Source: Robiginitomaculum sp. | Lineage (GTDB): Bacteria > Pseudomonadota > Alphaproteobacteria > Caulobacterales > Maricaulaceae | Reading direction: 5' to 3' | Assembly: GCA_030949705.1 (NCBI GenBank) | Contig: JAUZSF010000019.1 | Location: 62,001 to 126,000 of the forward strand | DNA: 64,000 bases | Part shown: piece after piece, positions 8,494 to 19,109 of the stretch | How positions within the stretch are numbered: position 1 is the first letter of the stretch | How the letters are laid out: each line of letters starts with the position of its first letter | Notes under the pieces: model-generated | The model's database searches: none | Told to the model about the DNA's origin: nothing | What the model saw: the letters and a program-made list of their open reading frames with translations, nothing else | Program-made: the position numbers and the translations under genes

Positions 8494-10242
8494 TTATTCC
8501 TGCCCTTTAATCCAGCGATCGATTTTCGCTTCCAGCATGGCCATGGTGATGGAACCATCACTAAGCACCTCGTCATGAAAAGCGCGCAGGTCAAAGTTCT
8601 CGCCAAGAGCAGTCTCTGCCTTTTTTCGCAGGCGCAAAATGGTCAGCTCGCCAATCTTGTATCCCAGCGCCTGGCCGGGCCAGGCAATATAGCGATCCGT
8701 CTCGGTTTCGATATTGTGCAGGCTGAGCGCCGAATTGTCCTGCAAGCACTTCATGGCCTGATCCCGGGTCCAACCCATCGCATGAATGCCGGTATCCATC
8801 ACCAACCGGCAGGCGCGCCACATTTCGTAAGTCAGGCGTCCGAAATTCTCGTATGGTGTAGTGTACATCCCCATCTCAATACCCAGTTTTTCCGCATACA
8901 GCCCCCAACCCTCGCCAAAGGCGGTCAGATACAGGTCTTTGCGAAAGGCCGGTACGTTTTTCAGCTCCTGCGCCAGGGCAATCTGGTGATGATGGCCAGG
9001 CACCGCCTCGTGCAGAGTCAGCGCCGGCAATTCGTAAAGCGGGCGCTGGTCAAGGGCATAGGTGTTGACCATATAGCCCCCGGCGCGGTGATTGCGCGCA
9101 TCCCCCGGCCAGTATCGTGCCGTGGTGTAATGGGGCGCGATGGCAGCCGGCACCGGGCGCACCCCATAGGGCAGACGCGGCAGCTTGCTAAACATTTTGG
9201 GCATTTGGTCATCGGCTTTTTTGGCGATCCAGGCCGCATGGCGCAACAATTCCCCCGGAGTTTTGGCGTAAAATTGCGGATCGGTGCGCAAAAAGTTCAA
9301 AAACTCGGCAAATGTGCCCTCAAAACCGCTTTGCAGAATCACCTTTTCCATCTCTTTGCGAATACGCGCCACTTCGGACCGGCCCAGATCATGCACTTGC
9401 GCAGGCGTCATATCGGTGGTGGTAAAAATCTTCACCAGATCAGCGTAATAAGCCGCGCCGCCGGGGACATCAGATATGCCTATGGAGGAACGCGCCTCGG
9501 GGCGGTATTCCTCTTCGAAAAACTGTAACAGGTTTTCATAGGCCGGACGAACCTTGTCGGTAATCGCCGCGTTCAGCCTTTCCTGCAAAGCTGTCTTTTC
9601 CGCATCGGCCATGCCCGCCGGCAGGGTGTTAAAGGGCGCTGCAAACCCTTTGGCAAAATCCTGATCCGCCAAAGTGGCTTTCAAGGTAGCGATCACCGCA
9701 TCCACCACCAATTGCGGCTGGGTGATGCCTTCATCAATCCCGGCCCGCAGATTGTCCATATTCTGTTCAAAATAGGTGGGCAGCGCGTTCAGGCGCGCAA
9801 TCCAGGCTTCGGCCTCCTGTACATTGGTCGCGCGGGTGGAACGGGCCAGATAACCCGCATCGGTATGAAACCCCGAATCATTGGTGAACGGCATGGCCGC
9901 TTCATCAAACCGGGCGCGGGCCAGCCGGTCATGCAAAACAAAGTCCAGAAGGTCGGCATTGACCTTTGCCCCCGCGTCCAAACGGGATGTGTTGATGGCC
10001 GCCAGACGTTTGGCAAACCGCGCATTGATGGCGGCCCGCCGGGCGCGGGCATGGGGACGCACATCGGGCCAGCGCGACAGCGCCGCCACATCCCCTTCCC
10101 GGCCTGCCAGCACCGGGTTCTCGCGCAGATCAAAGGCCCGCACATCCCCGATCAGTATGTTCAGTTTTTCTTCTTGTGCCAGTGCCGGGCCGCCCAGCCA
10201 GAAAAAAGCCGCGATGAGGGTAAGCATGTGTCGCCTGATCAT
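8494..10242 (-). CDS. DUF885 family secreted metallopeptidase-like protein
   Basis: A 582-residue protein with an N-terminal signal peptide (MIRRHMLTLIAAFFWLGG, cleavage after ALAQ). The family hallmarks are visible in the C-terminal half: LTLHEAVPGHHHQ, an HExxxxH-like zinc-binding motif, and FGEGWGLYAEKLG shortly after. DUF885 proteins are predicted zinc peptidases in the periplasm or outer membrane. No substrate is known from the sequence. The gene stands alone between the MarR locus and a divergently oriented serine hydrolase, with about 60 bases between the two starts, so the two may share a promoter region. Confidence 0.93.
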   Translation of the reverse strand: MIRRHMLTLIAAFFWLGGPALAQEEKLNILIGDVRAFDLRENPVLAGREGDVAALSRWPDVRPHARARRAAINARFAKRLAAINTSRLDAGAKVNADLLDFVLHDRLARARFDEAAMPFTNDSGFHTDAGYLARSTRATNVQEAEAWIARLNALPTYFEQNMDNLRAGIDEGITQPQLVVDAVIATLKATLADQDFAKGFAAPFNTLPAGMADAEKTALQERLNAAITDKVRPAYENLLQFFEEEYRPEARSSIGISDVPGGAAYYADLVKIFTTTDMTPAQVHDLGRSEVARIRKEMEKVILQSGFEGTFAEFLNFLRTDPQFYAKTPGELLRHAAWIAKKADDQMPKMFSKLPRLPYGVRPVPAAIAPHYTTARYWPGDARNHRAGGYMVNTYALDQRPLYELPALTLHEAVPGHHHQIALAQELKNVPAFRKDLYLTAFGEGWGLYAEKLGIEMGMYTTPYENFGRLTYEMWRACRLVMDTGIHAMGWTRDQAMKCLQDNSALSLHNIETETDRYIAWPGQALGYKIGELTILRLRKKAETALGENFDLRAFHDEVLSDGSITMAMLEAKIDRWIKGQE

Positions 10243-10304
10243 GATATTTTCCTTTGCTGGAAGCTGCCCTTGCCTAGACGCTGTTTTATCGGCACATAGT
10301 GTTT

Positions 10305-11438
10305 ATGAACAGTCTTCCCTTGTCTGGTGTCTGTGCACAAGGCTTTGAGCCGGTTCGCAACACCTTCGCCGAAATATTCACCGATGGATCCGAACGCGGC
10401 GCCTCCATAGCCGTGCTTGTGGATGGCGAAATGGTGGTCGATCTGGTGGGCGGTTATGCCGACCGGGATGAAAGCCAACCCATGACGGCCGACACCCTGA
10501 TCCCGGTGTTTTCCTGCTCCAAGGCGGTTTCATCACTGGTAATTGCCAAGACGGTCAGCGAAGGTCAGCTGGATTACGAACAGACCGTGGCCTCACTCTG
10601 GCCTGAATTTGCCGCCAATGGCAAAGAGGCAGTCACCGTTGGTGAAGCCCTTTCCCATCAGGCGGGCCTGTGTGCCATCCCGGATGACTGGGCCGCCGAA
10701 GACTGGTTTGACTGGGACAAGACCTGCGCCCGTCTGGCCGCCATGAAGCCGCTTTGGCCGTTGGGCGAAGGCTCGGGCTATCACCCTGTCACCTGGGGCT
10801 ATATCGCCGGCGAGATCATCATTCGCGCCACCGGGCGCACCATCGGCACCATTTTACGCGAAGATCTGTGCGCGCCCAATGACATTGATTTCTGGATCGG
10901 CCTGCCGGACGAAGAACACAGCCGGGTGGCGCAAACCACCAAGCCCACCCGCATGCCCAATTTTGGCCAGCTCAACGAGTTCCAGAAACTGGCCTTCATG
11001 AAGCCCTGGTCATCCCCCGGACGGCGCGGCGGCGCGGCCTGGCGGCGCATGGAAATCCCGTCCGCCAATGGCCATGGCACCGCCCGCGCGATGGCAGAGT
11101 TGATCAGTCTCTATGCCAGAGACGGCCATTTGGGGGCACAGCAAATGGTCGATAAAGACACCGTTACCAAGGCCACCCAAATCCGCATTTGCGGCCAGGA
11201 TCGGGTGCTGCCTCACGAGCTTTGCTTTGGCGCCGGGCTGATCTGCAATGCCCCTGGCAAGCTGGTTTACGGACCCGGCCTGCGCACCATTGGCCATACC
11301 GGCTTTGGCGGTTCTTGCCTGTTTGCCGATCCGGACAAAAAGCTCAGCTTTGGTTTTGCCACTGCCAAACAGGATGCAGAACTGGTCCGTGATGACCGCG
11401 CCCGCCGCCTGATCGCCGCGCTTTATGAATGTCTCTAG
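10305..11438 (+). CDS. Serine hydrolase of the beta-lactamase/esterase EstB type
   Basis: A 377-residue protein of the class C beta-lactamase-like family. The catalytic S-x-x-K motif is FSCSKAVSSL (about residues 68-77), and the tyrosine motif region SGYHPVTWGY follows near residue 155. The C-terminal segment IGHTGFGGSC supplies the third (HTG-like) motif. No signal peptide is visible, so it is probably cytoplasmic, as for EstB-type esterases and lipases. The ATG at 10305 is preferred over an in-frame GTG at 10299. It runs divergently from the DUF885 gene and convergently into prmA, whose 3' end it overlaps by four bases. Confidence 0.92.
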   Translation: MNSLPLSGVCAQGFEPVRNTFAEIFTDGSERGASIAVLVDGEMVVDLVGGYADRDESQPMTADTLIPVFSCSKAVSSLVIAKTVSEGQLDYEQTVASLWPEFAANGKEAVTVGEALSHQAGLCAIPDDWAAEDWFDWDKTCARLAAMKPLWPLGEGSGYHPVTWGYIAGEIIIRATGRTIGTILREDLCAPNDIDFWIGLPDEEHSRVAQTTKPTRMPNFGQLNEFQKLAFMKPWSSPGRRGGAAWRRMEIPSANGHGTARAMAELISLYARDGHLGAQQMVDKDTVTKATQIRICGQDRVLPHELCFGAGLICNAPGKLVYGPGLRTIGHTGFGGSCLFADPDKKLSFGFATAKQDAELVRDDRARRLIAALYECL

Positions 11439-12313
11439 GCCCGCGGTTTCATCACCAGTACCCGCCATTCACCCAGCGCATATTCTCGTGTAAATTCAAT
11501 GCCCTGCCCTTCATAGGCGGTGCGCACCCGCGCCGCCTGATGATCCAGTATGCCCGACAGGATCAGGGTGGAGGCCGGGGCCAGGGCCGCCGTAATATCC
11601 CCCGCCAGTGCGATCAGCGGATTGGCCAATATATTAGCAAAAATCAGATCAAAATGACGGTTTTTAAGGCTTTCATGGGCAAACCCATCGGCCACGGCCA
11701 GCTTTATCCGGTCCTCGACGCCATTAATGACAGCATTTTCATGGGCCACCGCCACGGCGACAGGGTCAATGTCGGTGGCCAGAATATCTGCATCCGGCAA
11801 GACTTTTGCCGCCGCCATGGCCAAAATCCCCGCCCCTGTGCCCAGATCCAGAATACGGGCCGGCGGCGCGGCCGTTAACGTATCTTCAAAGGCCAGCAAA
11901 CAGCCCTTGGTGGTGCCGTGATGGCCGGTGCCAAAGGCCTCGCCGGCCTCGATCAGGATCGAGACCAGCGCCGGGTCCGCCGGCACATCATGATGCGCCC
12001 CATGCACATAAAACCGCCCGGCCCGCACCACCGGCAGGCCCTGCAAGGATTTTTCAATCCAGTTTTCATCTGCCAATGGTGAGCACTGCACCTGAACATC
12101 CGGCCCCAGCGTATGGTCCCGGACAAACTCTCTGGCCGTGGCTTCATCGGCAAAGAGCAATTGCAACCGCCCTTCGGGCAGTTTTTCTTCAAATACCGAT
12201 AACGCCAGCCATGGTGGTTCTTCCAGATCATCCTGTGCATTGGCCCAGGATTTTAATGCCTCAAACAGGCCAACCATGTTGACCTGCCATACCTCATTAC
12301 TGGTGGCGCTCAT
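11435..12313 (-). CDS. prmA: Ribosomal protein L11 methyltransferase
   Basis: A 292-residue SAM-dependent enzyme that methylates ribosomal protein L11. The SAM-binding motif I (ILDLGTGAGILAMAAAKV) and the motif-IV FANILANPL typical of PrmA are present, as is the preceding EAGEAFGTGHHGTT signature. The start is placed at the ATG at 12313 because it overlaps the stop of the upstream merR gene (ATGA), implying translational coupling. This pairing of prmA with a metal-type MerR regulator is unusual. Confidence 0.96.
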   Translation of the reverse strand: MSATSNEVWQVNMVGLFEALKSWANAQDDLEEPPWLALSVFEEKLPEGRLQLLFADEATAREFVRDHTLGPDVQVQCSPLADENWIEKSLQGLPVVRAGRFYVHGAHHDVPADPALVSILIEAGEAFGTGHHGTTKGCLLAFEDTLTAAPPARILDLGTGAGILAMAAAKVLPDADILATDIDPVAVAVAHENAVINGVEDRIKLAVADGFAHESLKNRHFDLIFANILANPLIALAGDITAALAPASTLILSGILDHQAARVRTAYEGQGIEFTREYALGEWRVLVMKPRA

Positions 12314-12741
12314 TGCACGGGCTCGTGATTTGGGCTGGCACAAAGATCGTGATTCGCCAGGGTTTCAATCACCCGGCAATGGGCCGTATCGGTGCCATCA
12401 CAACAATCCACCATCCGGATCAGCTCTCGCTTCAGGCTGTTCAGGGCCGCAATTTTGGCCTTAACCGCGGCCAGATGCTCCCGGGCAATTGAATCGGCCG
12501 CAGTGCAATCGCGCTTTGGGTCATCTGCCAGTTCCAGCAGATTGCGGATCTGGTCCAGCGAAAAACCCAACGCCCGGGCATGACGAATAAAACTGAGACG
12601 CTTTACCGCGTCCTCCTCATAGCGCCGCTGCCCACCATAGGTACGTATCGGCTCGGCCATCAGGCCGATCTGTTCGTAATAACGGATGGTCTGTACCTTG
12701 GCACCGGCGCGCCGGGCCAGCATCCCAATTGATAATGTCAT
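12310..12741 (-). CDS. MerR family metal-responsive regulator (ZntR/CadR-like)
   Basis: A 143-residue regulator that starts at the ATG at 12741 with AGGAAAG upstream. The N-terminal helix-turn-helix and wing are intact (IGMLARRAGAKVQTIRYYEQIGL, then GGQRRY). Cysteines at positions 79, 113, 114 and 122 closely match the ZntR pattern (79, 114, 115, 124), so a divalent soft-metal sensor for Zn, Cd or Pb is predicted. No efflux gene is beside it. Instead it is translationally coupled to prmA. A MerR-type dyad lies just upstream. The exact metal cannot be inferred. Confidence 0.9.
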   Translation of the reverse strand: MTLSIGMLARRAGAKVQTIRYYEQIGLMAEPIRTYGGQRRYEEDAVKRLSFIRHARALGFSLDQIRNLLELADDPKRDCTAADSIAREHLAAVKAKIAALNSLKRELIRMVDCCDGTDTAHCRVIETLANHDLCASPNHEPVQ

Positions 12742-12752
12742 GCACTTTCCTC

Positions 12753-12782
12753 TTGAACCTACATCTATTGTAGAAATAAGAG
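12753..12782 (+). promoter_or_regulatory. MerR-type promoter with spacer dyad
   Basis: The dyad CTACATCTATTGTAG (12759-12773) directly follows a -35-like TTGAAC (12753-12758), and a -10-like TAAGAG lies 18 bases further right (12777-12782). MerR-controlled promoters have exactly this layout, with a dyad in an over-long spacer. The promoter points rightward, away from merR, into a region without a recognisable gene. The dyad is 18 bases from the merR start, so autoregulation is also likely. Confidence 0.6.
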
Positions 12783-12783
12783 T

Positions 12784-13425
12784 AATGGAATGCAACCACA
12801 GGACAGGATGAAACTGGCGATTAAAGCGGTAAGGATCACCCTAAAATGTATCATCATACCTGCACCTTATGCCATGGGGATAACCTCGTTTTATCCCCGC
12901 TTTTTCGAGGGACACATAGGGTAAAAAGGGATAAATGAGGGCATTTCAGGGTCCGTTTTTTCGCATTCAGGGATAATTTAGGGGTAAGTGATGGATGGCC
13001 CAGGGGTAAGGCATGACCCTCTTTGACCCTCAAACGTATTATGCGGGGGGATTTCTCCCTCTCCTTGGGGGAGAGGGCCGGGGTGAGGGGCTTGTGAAGC
13101 AAAGTCAGGGTTCTGTCCTTAAGCCTATGCCCCCTCACCTTATTCCTCTCCCAATCGGGAGAGGAAAGAGCTTGTTTCCATGCCGGGGCGATGCTTTTGG
13201 GATGGGGATAGCAAAACCTTGTCCCACACGGGCGTGGTTGGGGTATGATGTTTGCGCTTACCCCCCCCCTGTCATTGCCGGGCTGAATCAGGAATCCAGG
13301 GTGAAGAACAGTGTATGTGAGATTGGCCCAATAGACCCTCCGGTCGGGCCGGAGCGCGACGAGGGCACCAGTAAAGGCGTGTCATCCCGGCGAAGGCGGG
13401 TATCGCAATGACAAAGAAAGAAAAC
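12784..13425. other. Gene-less, repeat-rich interval
   Basis: I see no convincing gene here. A 38-codon open stretch starts at the ATG at 12808 but has no recognisable similarity. The interval holds a dispersed GGG-run repeat (12884-13010), two palindromes of the CCTCTCC...GGAGAGG type (about 13053-13090 and 13131-13166), and a CCCGGCGAAGGCGGG repeat unit (13384-13410). A target gene for the rightward MerR-type promoter would be expected here but is not visible. Confidence 0.6.
12884..13010 (+). repeat. Dispersed GGG-run repeat, copy A
   Basis: This stretch matches the reverse complement of 43980-44096 over about 115 bases. Shared blocks include TAAAAAGGGATAAAT, CGTTTTTTCGCATTCAGGGA and AGGGGTAAG, with a 7-base insertion in this copy (ACACATA near 12912). 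Between blocks, GGG or GGGG runs recur every 10 to 11 bases and are conserved, while the intervening bases differ between the two copies. Confidence 0.8.
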
Positions 13426-14307
13426 TTATTTCCGTGTCACATTGACCAGATAGGCACAAAAGCTGGCACAGGTGCTGAACATGAAAAGCGCCAGATGCTC
13501 ATCAACCATTTCATCTCCATCAATGCTGGCATGCCGCACGCCTTTTTCATCACTTGTATAACCATAAAGTTGATTGAAGGCCTTTTTCAAAGCGGGGTGT
13601 AAATCTGTTGCATTCTCAACTACTTTAAGGCCGTCAGTCAGTGTGGCCTTGTCTTTTCCCGCTATCCTTTTGACTGTGCTTTCAACCGCATGAATGCTTT
13701 CACGCACTGAATCTGAAAAATTCCCAGAACGGAGGCTTTCAGCCGCATTTTTTAGATGCGTGGATGCACCTTTTTGTTTGGCTTCTCGTAAAGTATCCAG
13801 GGATTTTAATACGGCTTCGGCATCTTCTTCGCTGCTTAATGGTATGAGTGTTGGAGGATTGCCATACACACGATAGGCCATGTTGGACTCAACAAACAAA
13901 TCCTTGATAGACTTCCTAATATTTGGGTCCAGAGTTTTTTCACGAAGGATGAATTGGACGAAATCGAGAACATCTTTGCCATCTTCTGCAACAATAAATT
14001 TTTTTATTGATTGATAAATTTCTGCCCGATTGTCAAACTCATCTCCCGTTAAAAGCTCGTCGGCATATTTCTCCTGCCTGTTTACCCATTCGTTTTCGAA
14101 AACAGGGATAACATTGTCATAAACAAATCCACCACCAAAGACGTCGCCGTCATAATCAAGGATATAATGGCGGAATAAATTAAGAAGTTTTGCCCGAAAT
14201 CCGTCTGAAACTTCTTCACGCTTCAACTGCTGAGGTAATGGCTCATGCCCTTCGGCCTGAAGAAATGTCAGGTCTTTTCGGCGTTTAAATTCCTCATCTT
14301 CACCCAT
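13426..14307 (-). CDS. AbiJ/HEPN-like abortive infection protein (candidate anti-phage gene)
   Basis: A 293-residue protein. The N-terminal portion (LTFLQAEGHEPLPQQLK followed by a helical FRAKLLNLFRHYI) resembles the AbiJ N-terminal domain 4. The C-terminal portion has the helical ESIHAVESTVKRI segment, HPALKKAFNQLYGYTSDEKGVRHA and a terminal hydrophobic helix, which is the typical HEPN-type AbiJ C-terminal domain. HEPN proteins are often ribonucleases in phage defence. The gene is visibly richer in A+T than its neighbours, suggesting transfer. It starts only nine bases after the gyrB stop, and its AGAGG ribosome site overlaps that stop, so it is probably co-transcribed with gyrB. The family call rests on recalled motifs. 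Confidence 0.72.
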   Translation of the reverse strand: MGEDEEFKRRKDLTFLQAEGHEPLPQQLKREEVSDGFRAKLLNLFRHYILDYDGDVFGGGFVYDNVIPVFENEWVNRQEKYADELLTGDEFDNRAEIYQSIKKFIVAEDGKDVLDFVQFILREKTLDPNIRKSIKDLFVESNMAYRVYGNPPTLIPLSSEEDAEAVLKSLDTLREAKQKGASTHLKNAAESLRSGNFSDSVRESIHAVESTVKRIAGKDKATLTDGLKVVENATDLHPALKKAFNQLYGYTSDEKGVRHASIDGDEMVDEHLALFMFSTCASFCAYLVNVTRK

Positions 14308-14316
14308 CACCTACCT

Positions 14317-16728
<2,412 letters not shown>

Positions 16729-16781
16729 CTAGCGCCAAAGCACCCATGATGCGAGTAAAAAGGTGTGATTTAACGCCATGA

Positions 16782-17897
16782 TCAGACGGGTTTTGCGGTA
16801 CCGTTTTGCACATCAAAAAACTGTGCCCGATCACCAAAGGCGTCAAACAGGGCCCGGTCGGTGCCAGTCAGCCAGCCCTGGCCGGCCATGGCGCAAACCT
16901 CGTCGATCAGGGCGGCGCGGCGATCCGGATCCAGATGGGCGCAGGCCTCATCCAATAACACCAAAGGGGCCGGGGTATCCTTGCTGGCGGCCACCGCGCG
17001 GGCGTGAGCCAGGGTGAGGCCGATCAACAGGGCTTTTTGCTCGCCAGTGGAGGAAAGCGCTGCCGGCATGGCCTTGGCACGCCACATCACCTGCAAATTG
17101 GCGCGGTGCGGCCCGCAAAGCGCCCGCCCGGCGGCGGTATCGCGGGCGCGCGAGGTGGCAAACACCTGTGCCAGGGCCTCGATCAACTGGTCATCATCAG
17201 CGGCGGGGGCATCCTCGTATAGGGCTTCCAGCCCCAGATCAGCCTGCGGAAAGGCGCTGTCGCGGCGGGCGTTTATTTCGTCCTGCAAATGAGCAATGGT
17301 ATCGGCGCGGGCCCCCATGATGGCCGCCCCGGTCGCGGCCATTTGGCGCTCGCAGGCCTCCAGCCATGATGGATCGGCCGCGCCTTCGTCCAGCAGGCGC
17401 TGGCGATCGCGCATGGCGCGCTCATAGCGGGTGGCGTTGCGCCCGTGTTCGGGATGCAGGCTTAAGCACAGGCGATCAAAAAAACGCAGACGCGCCCCTC
17501 GCGGGCCGGCAAACAGCCGATCCTGTGCCGGGGTCAGCCATACCAGACGAATGAGGTCGGCCAGCGCCCCGGCCTTGGCATTTTGTCCATCAATGCGTAC
17601 CCGGCGGGTGCGTTTGACGGGGTCCAGCCCGGTACCCAGCGAAAACGGCTCTTCATCGTCGCGCACCAATACCGCATGCACGGCCCAGGCCCCACCATCG
17701 CAATCCTGGCGGACGGGGGCCTCCAGCGGCACCCGGCGCATGCCGCGCCCCGGCGCCAGAAAAGATATGGCCTCAAGGATATTGGTTTTGCCTGCCCCAT
17801 TGGCGCCAAAAAGCACCACCGGGCGTTCATCCAGCGCCAGTTCCAGCGCCGCATAAGAGCGAAAATCCTGTAGGCGAAGGGTGGTGAGTGCGCTCAC
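16782..17897 (-). CDS. recF: DNA replication and repair protein RecF
   Basis: A 371-residue SMC-like ATPase that loads RecA at gaps. Walker A is GANGAGKTNILEAI (residues 32-45). The signature region SSTGEQKALLIGL and Walker B LVLLDEACAHLD lie near residues 285-320. Translation starts at a GTG (17897) whose first bases overlap the dnaN stop as GTGA, indicating translational coupling. It is full length and intact. Confidence 0.98.
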   Translation of the reverse strand: MSALTTLRLQDFRSYAALELALDERPVVLFGANGAGKTNILEAISFLAPGRGMRRVPLEAPVRQDCDGGAWAVHAVLVRDDEEPFSLGTGLDPVKRTRRVRIDGQNAKAGALADLIRLVWLTPAQDRLFAGPRGARLRFFDRLCLSLHPEHGRNATRYERAMRDRQRLLDEGAADPSWLEACERQMAATGAAIMGARADTIAHLQDEINARRDSAFPQADLGLEALYEDAPAADDDQLIEALAQVFATSRARDTAAGRALCGPHRANLQVMWRAKAMPAALSSTGEQKALLIGLTLAHARAVAASKDTPAPLVLLDEACAHLDPDRRAALIDEVCAMAGQGWLTGTDRALFDAFGDRAQFFDVQNGTAKPV

Positions 17898-19009
17898 ACC
17901 CGCAGCGGCATCAACACATAAAGCGCGCCGGTGTCGCTATTGTCCTCGACCAGGGATGGCGAGGCGCTGTCGGCAAAGCGGAACACCGCTTCATCGCTTT
18001 CGATCTGGCCCAGAATGTCCAGAAGATAGCGCGCGTTAAAGCCGATCTCCATGGGTTCGGCGTCATAATCCACCGACAATTCCTCGACCGCCAAACCGGC
18101 TTCAGGATTGTTGACCGTCAGGGTCAGGGTGTCGGCCTCCAGGGTCATTTTGACCGAGCGGGATTTTTCTGCCGAAATGGTGGCCACCCGGTCCACCGCG
18201 GCGGCAAACACATCGCGCTCGATCTTCAGGGTATGTTCATTGCCGCGCGGAATGACCCGTTCATATTCGGGAAACGAGCCATCAATTAATTTGGACGTCA
18301 GGGTGGCATCTCCGATGCCAAAGCGGATTTTGGCCTCCGATACGGAAACCGCAATGTCCTCGTCAATGGCATCCAGCAGGCGGCGAACCTCCTGCACGGT
18401 TTTGCGCGGAATGATAATGCCGCTCATCCCGGCGGCCCCTTCGGGCAGGGCAATTTCGGCCAGGGCCAGGCGGTGCCCGTCGGTGGCCACCGCGCGCAAA
18501 TGGGCGCCATCGCCATCCACCGCGTGTAAATGAATGCCGTTCAGATAATAGCGGGTTTCCTCGGTCGAAACCGCAAAGCGGGTTTTATCGATCAGTTTGA
18601 CCAGATCGGTACTGTGCATGGTAAAGCTGTGACTAAGACCATCGGCGCTCAGCACCGGAAATTCGTCTTCGGGCAAGGACGGCAGGGAAAAGCGCGAGCG
18701 CCCCGCATTGATCATCAGGCGCGGATCCTCGGCGGTTTTGACCAATTCCACCTCGGCTCCTTCGGGCAGCTTGCGCACAATTTCATAAAACGTATGGGCC
18801 GGGGCGGTAACGGTACCTTCCTCGGTAATCTGTGCCCCAATGCTTTCCACAATCTCGATATCCAGATCGGTGGCGGTAAAGCTGAGCTGATCGCCCTTGG
18901 CGCTAATCAGCACATTGGAAAGAATCGGAATGGTGTTGCGGCGCTCGACCACGCTTTGCACATGGTTCAGAGCTTTGAGTAGATCAGCGCGTTCAATGGT
19001 CAGTTTCAT
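17894..19009 (-). CDS. dnaN: DNA polymerase III beta sliding clamp
   Basis: A 371-residue clamp subunit that tethers polymerase III to DNA. The N-terminus MKLTIERADLLKALNHVQSVVERRNTIPILSNVLI and the C-terminal PM(R/L) end ('YVLMPLRV') are typical. The ATG at 19009 is preferred over an upstream in-frame start at 19027. It lies 100 bases downstream of dnaA and overlaps recF by four bases. Confidence 0.98.
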   Translation of the reverse strand: MKLTIERADLLKALNHVQSVVERRNTIPILSNVLISAKGDQLSFTATDLDIEIVESIGAQITEEGTVTAPAHTFYEIVRKLPEGAEVELVKTAEDPRLMINAGRSRFSLPSLPEDEFPVLSADGLSHSFTMHSTDLVKLIDKTRFAVSTEETRYYLNGIHLHAVDGDGAHLRAVATDGHRLALAEIALPEGAAGMSGIIIPRKTVQEVRRLLDAIDEDIAVSVSEAKIRFGIGDATLTSKLIDGSFPEYERVIPRGNEHTLKIERDVFAAAVDRVATISAEKSRSVKMTLEADTLTLTVNNPEAGLAVEELSVDYDAEPMEIGFNARYLLDILGQIESDEAVFRFADSASPSLVEDNSDTGALYVLMPLRV

Positions 19010-19109
19010 AATGCAGGCGAATCCCATAGGGGCGAAAGGTTGGCAATTTTCACCAAGAAAGGCCGTGCTGTCCAGTGCTATGTGGCGCCAATGGGGATGG
19101 CGCGCACTC

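Noticed and set aside
13013-13411. A 132-codon open frame in the repeat-rich gap
   Set aside because: It reads through palindromic repeats and has no coding-like pattern.
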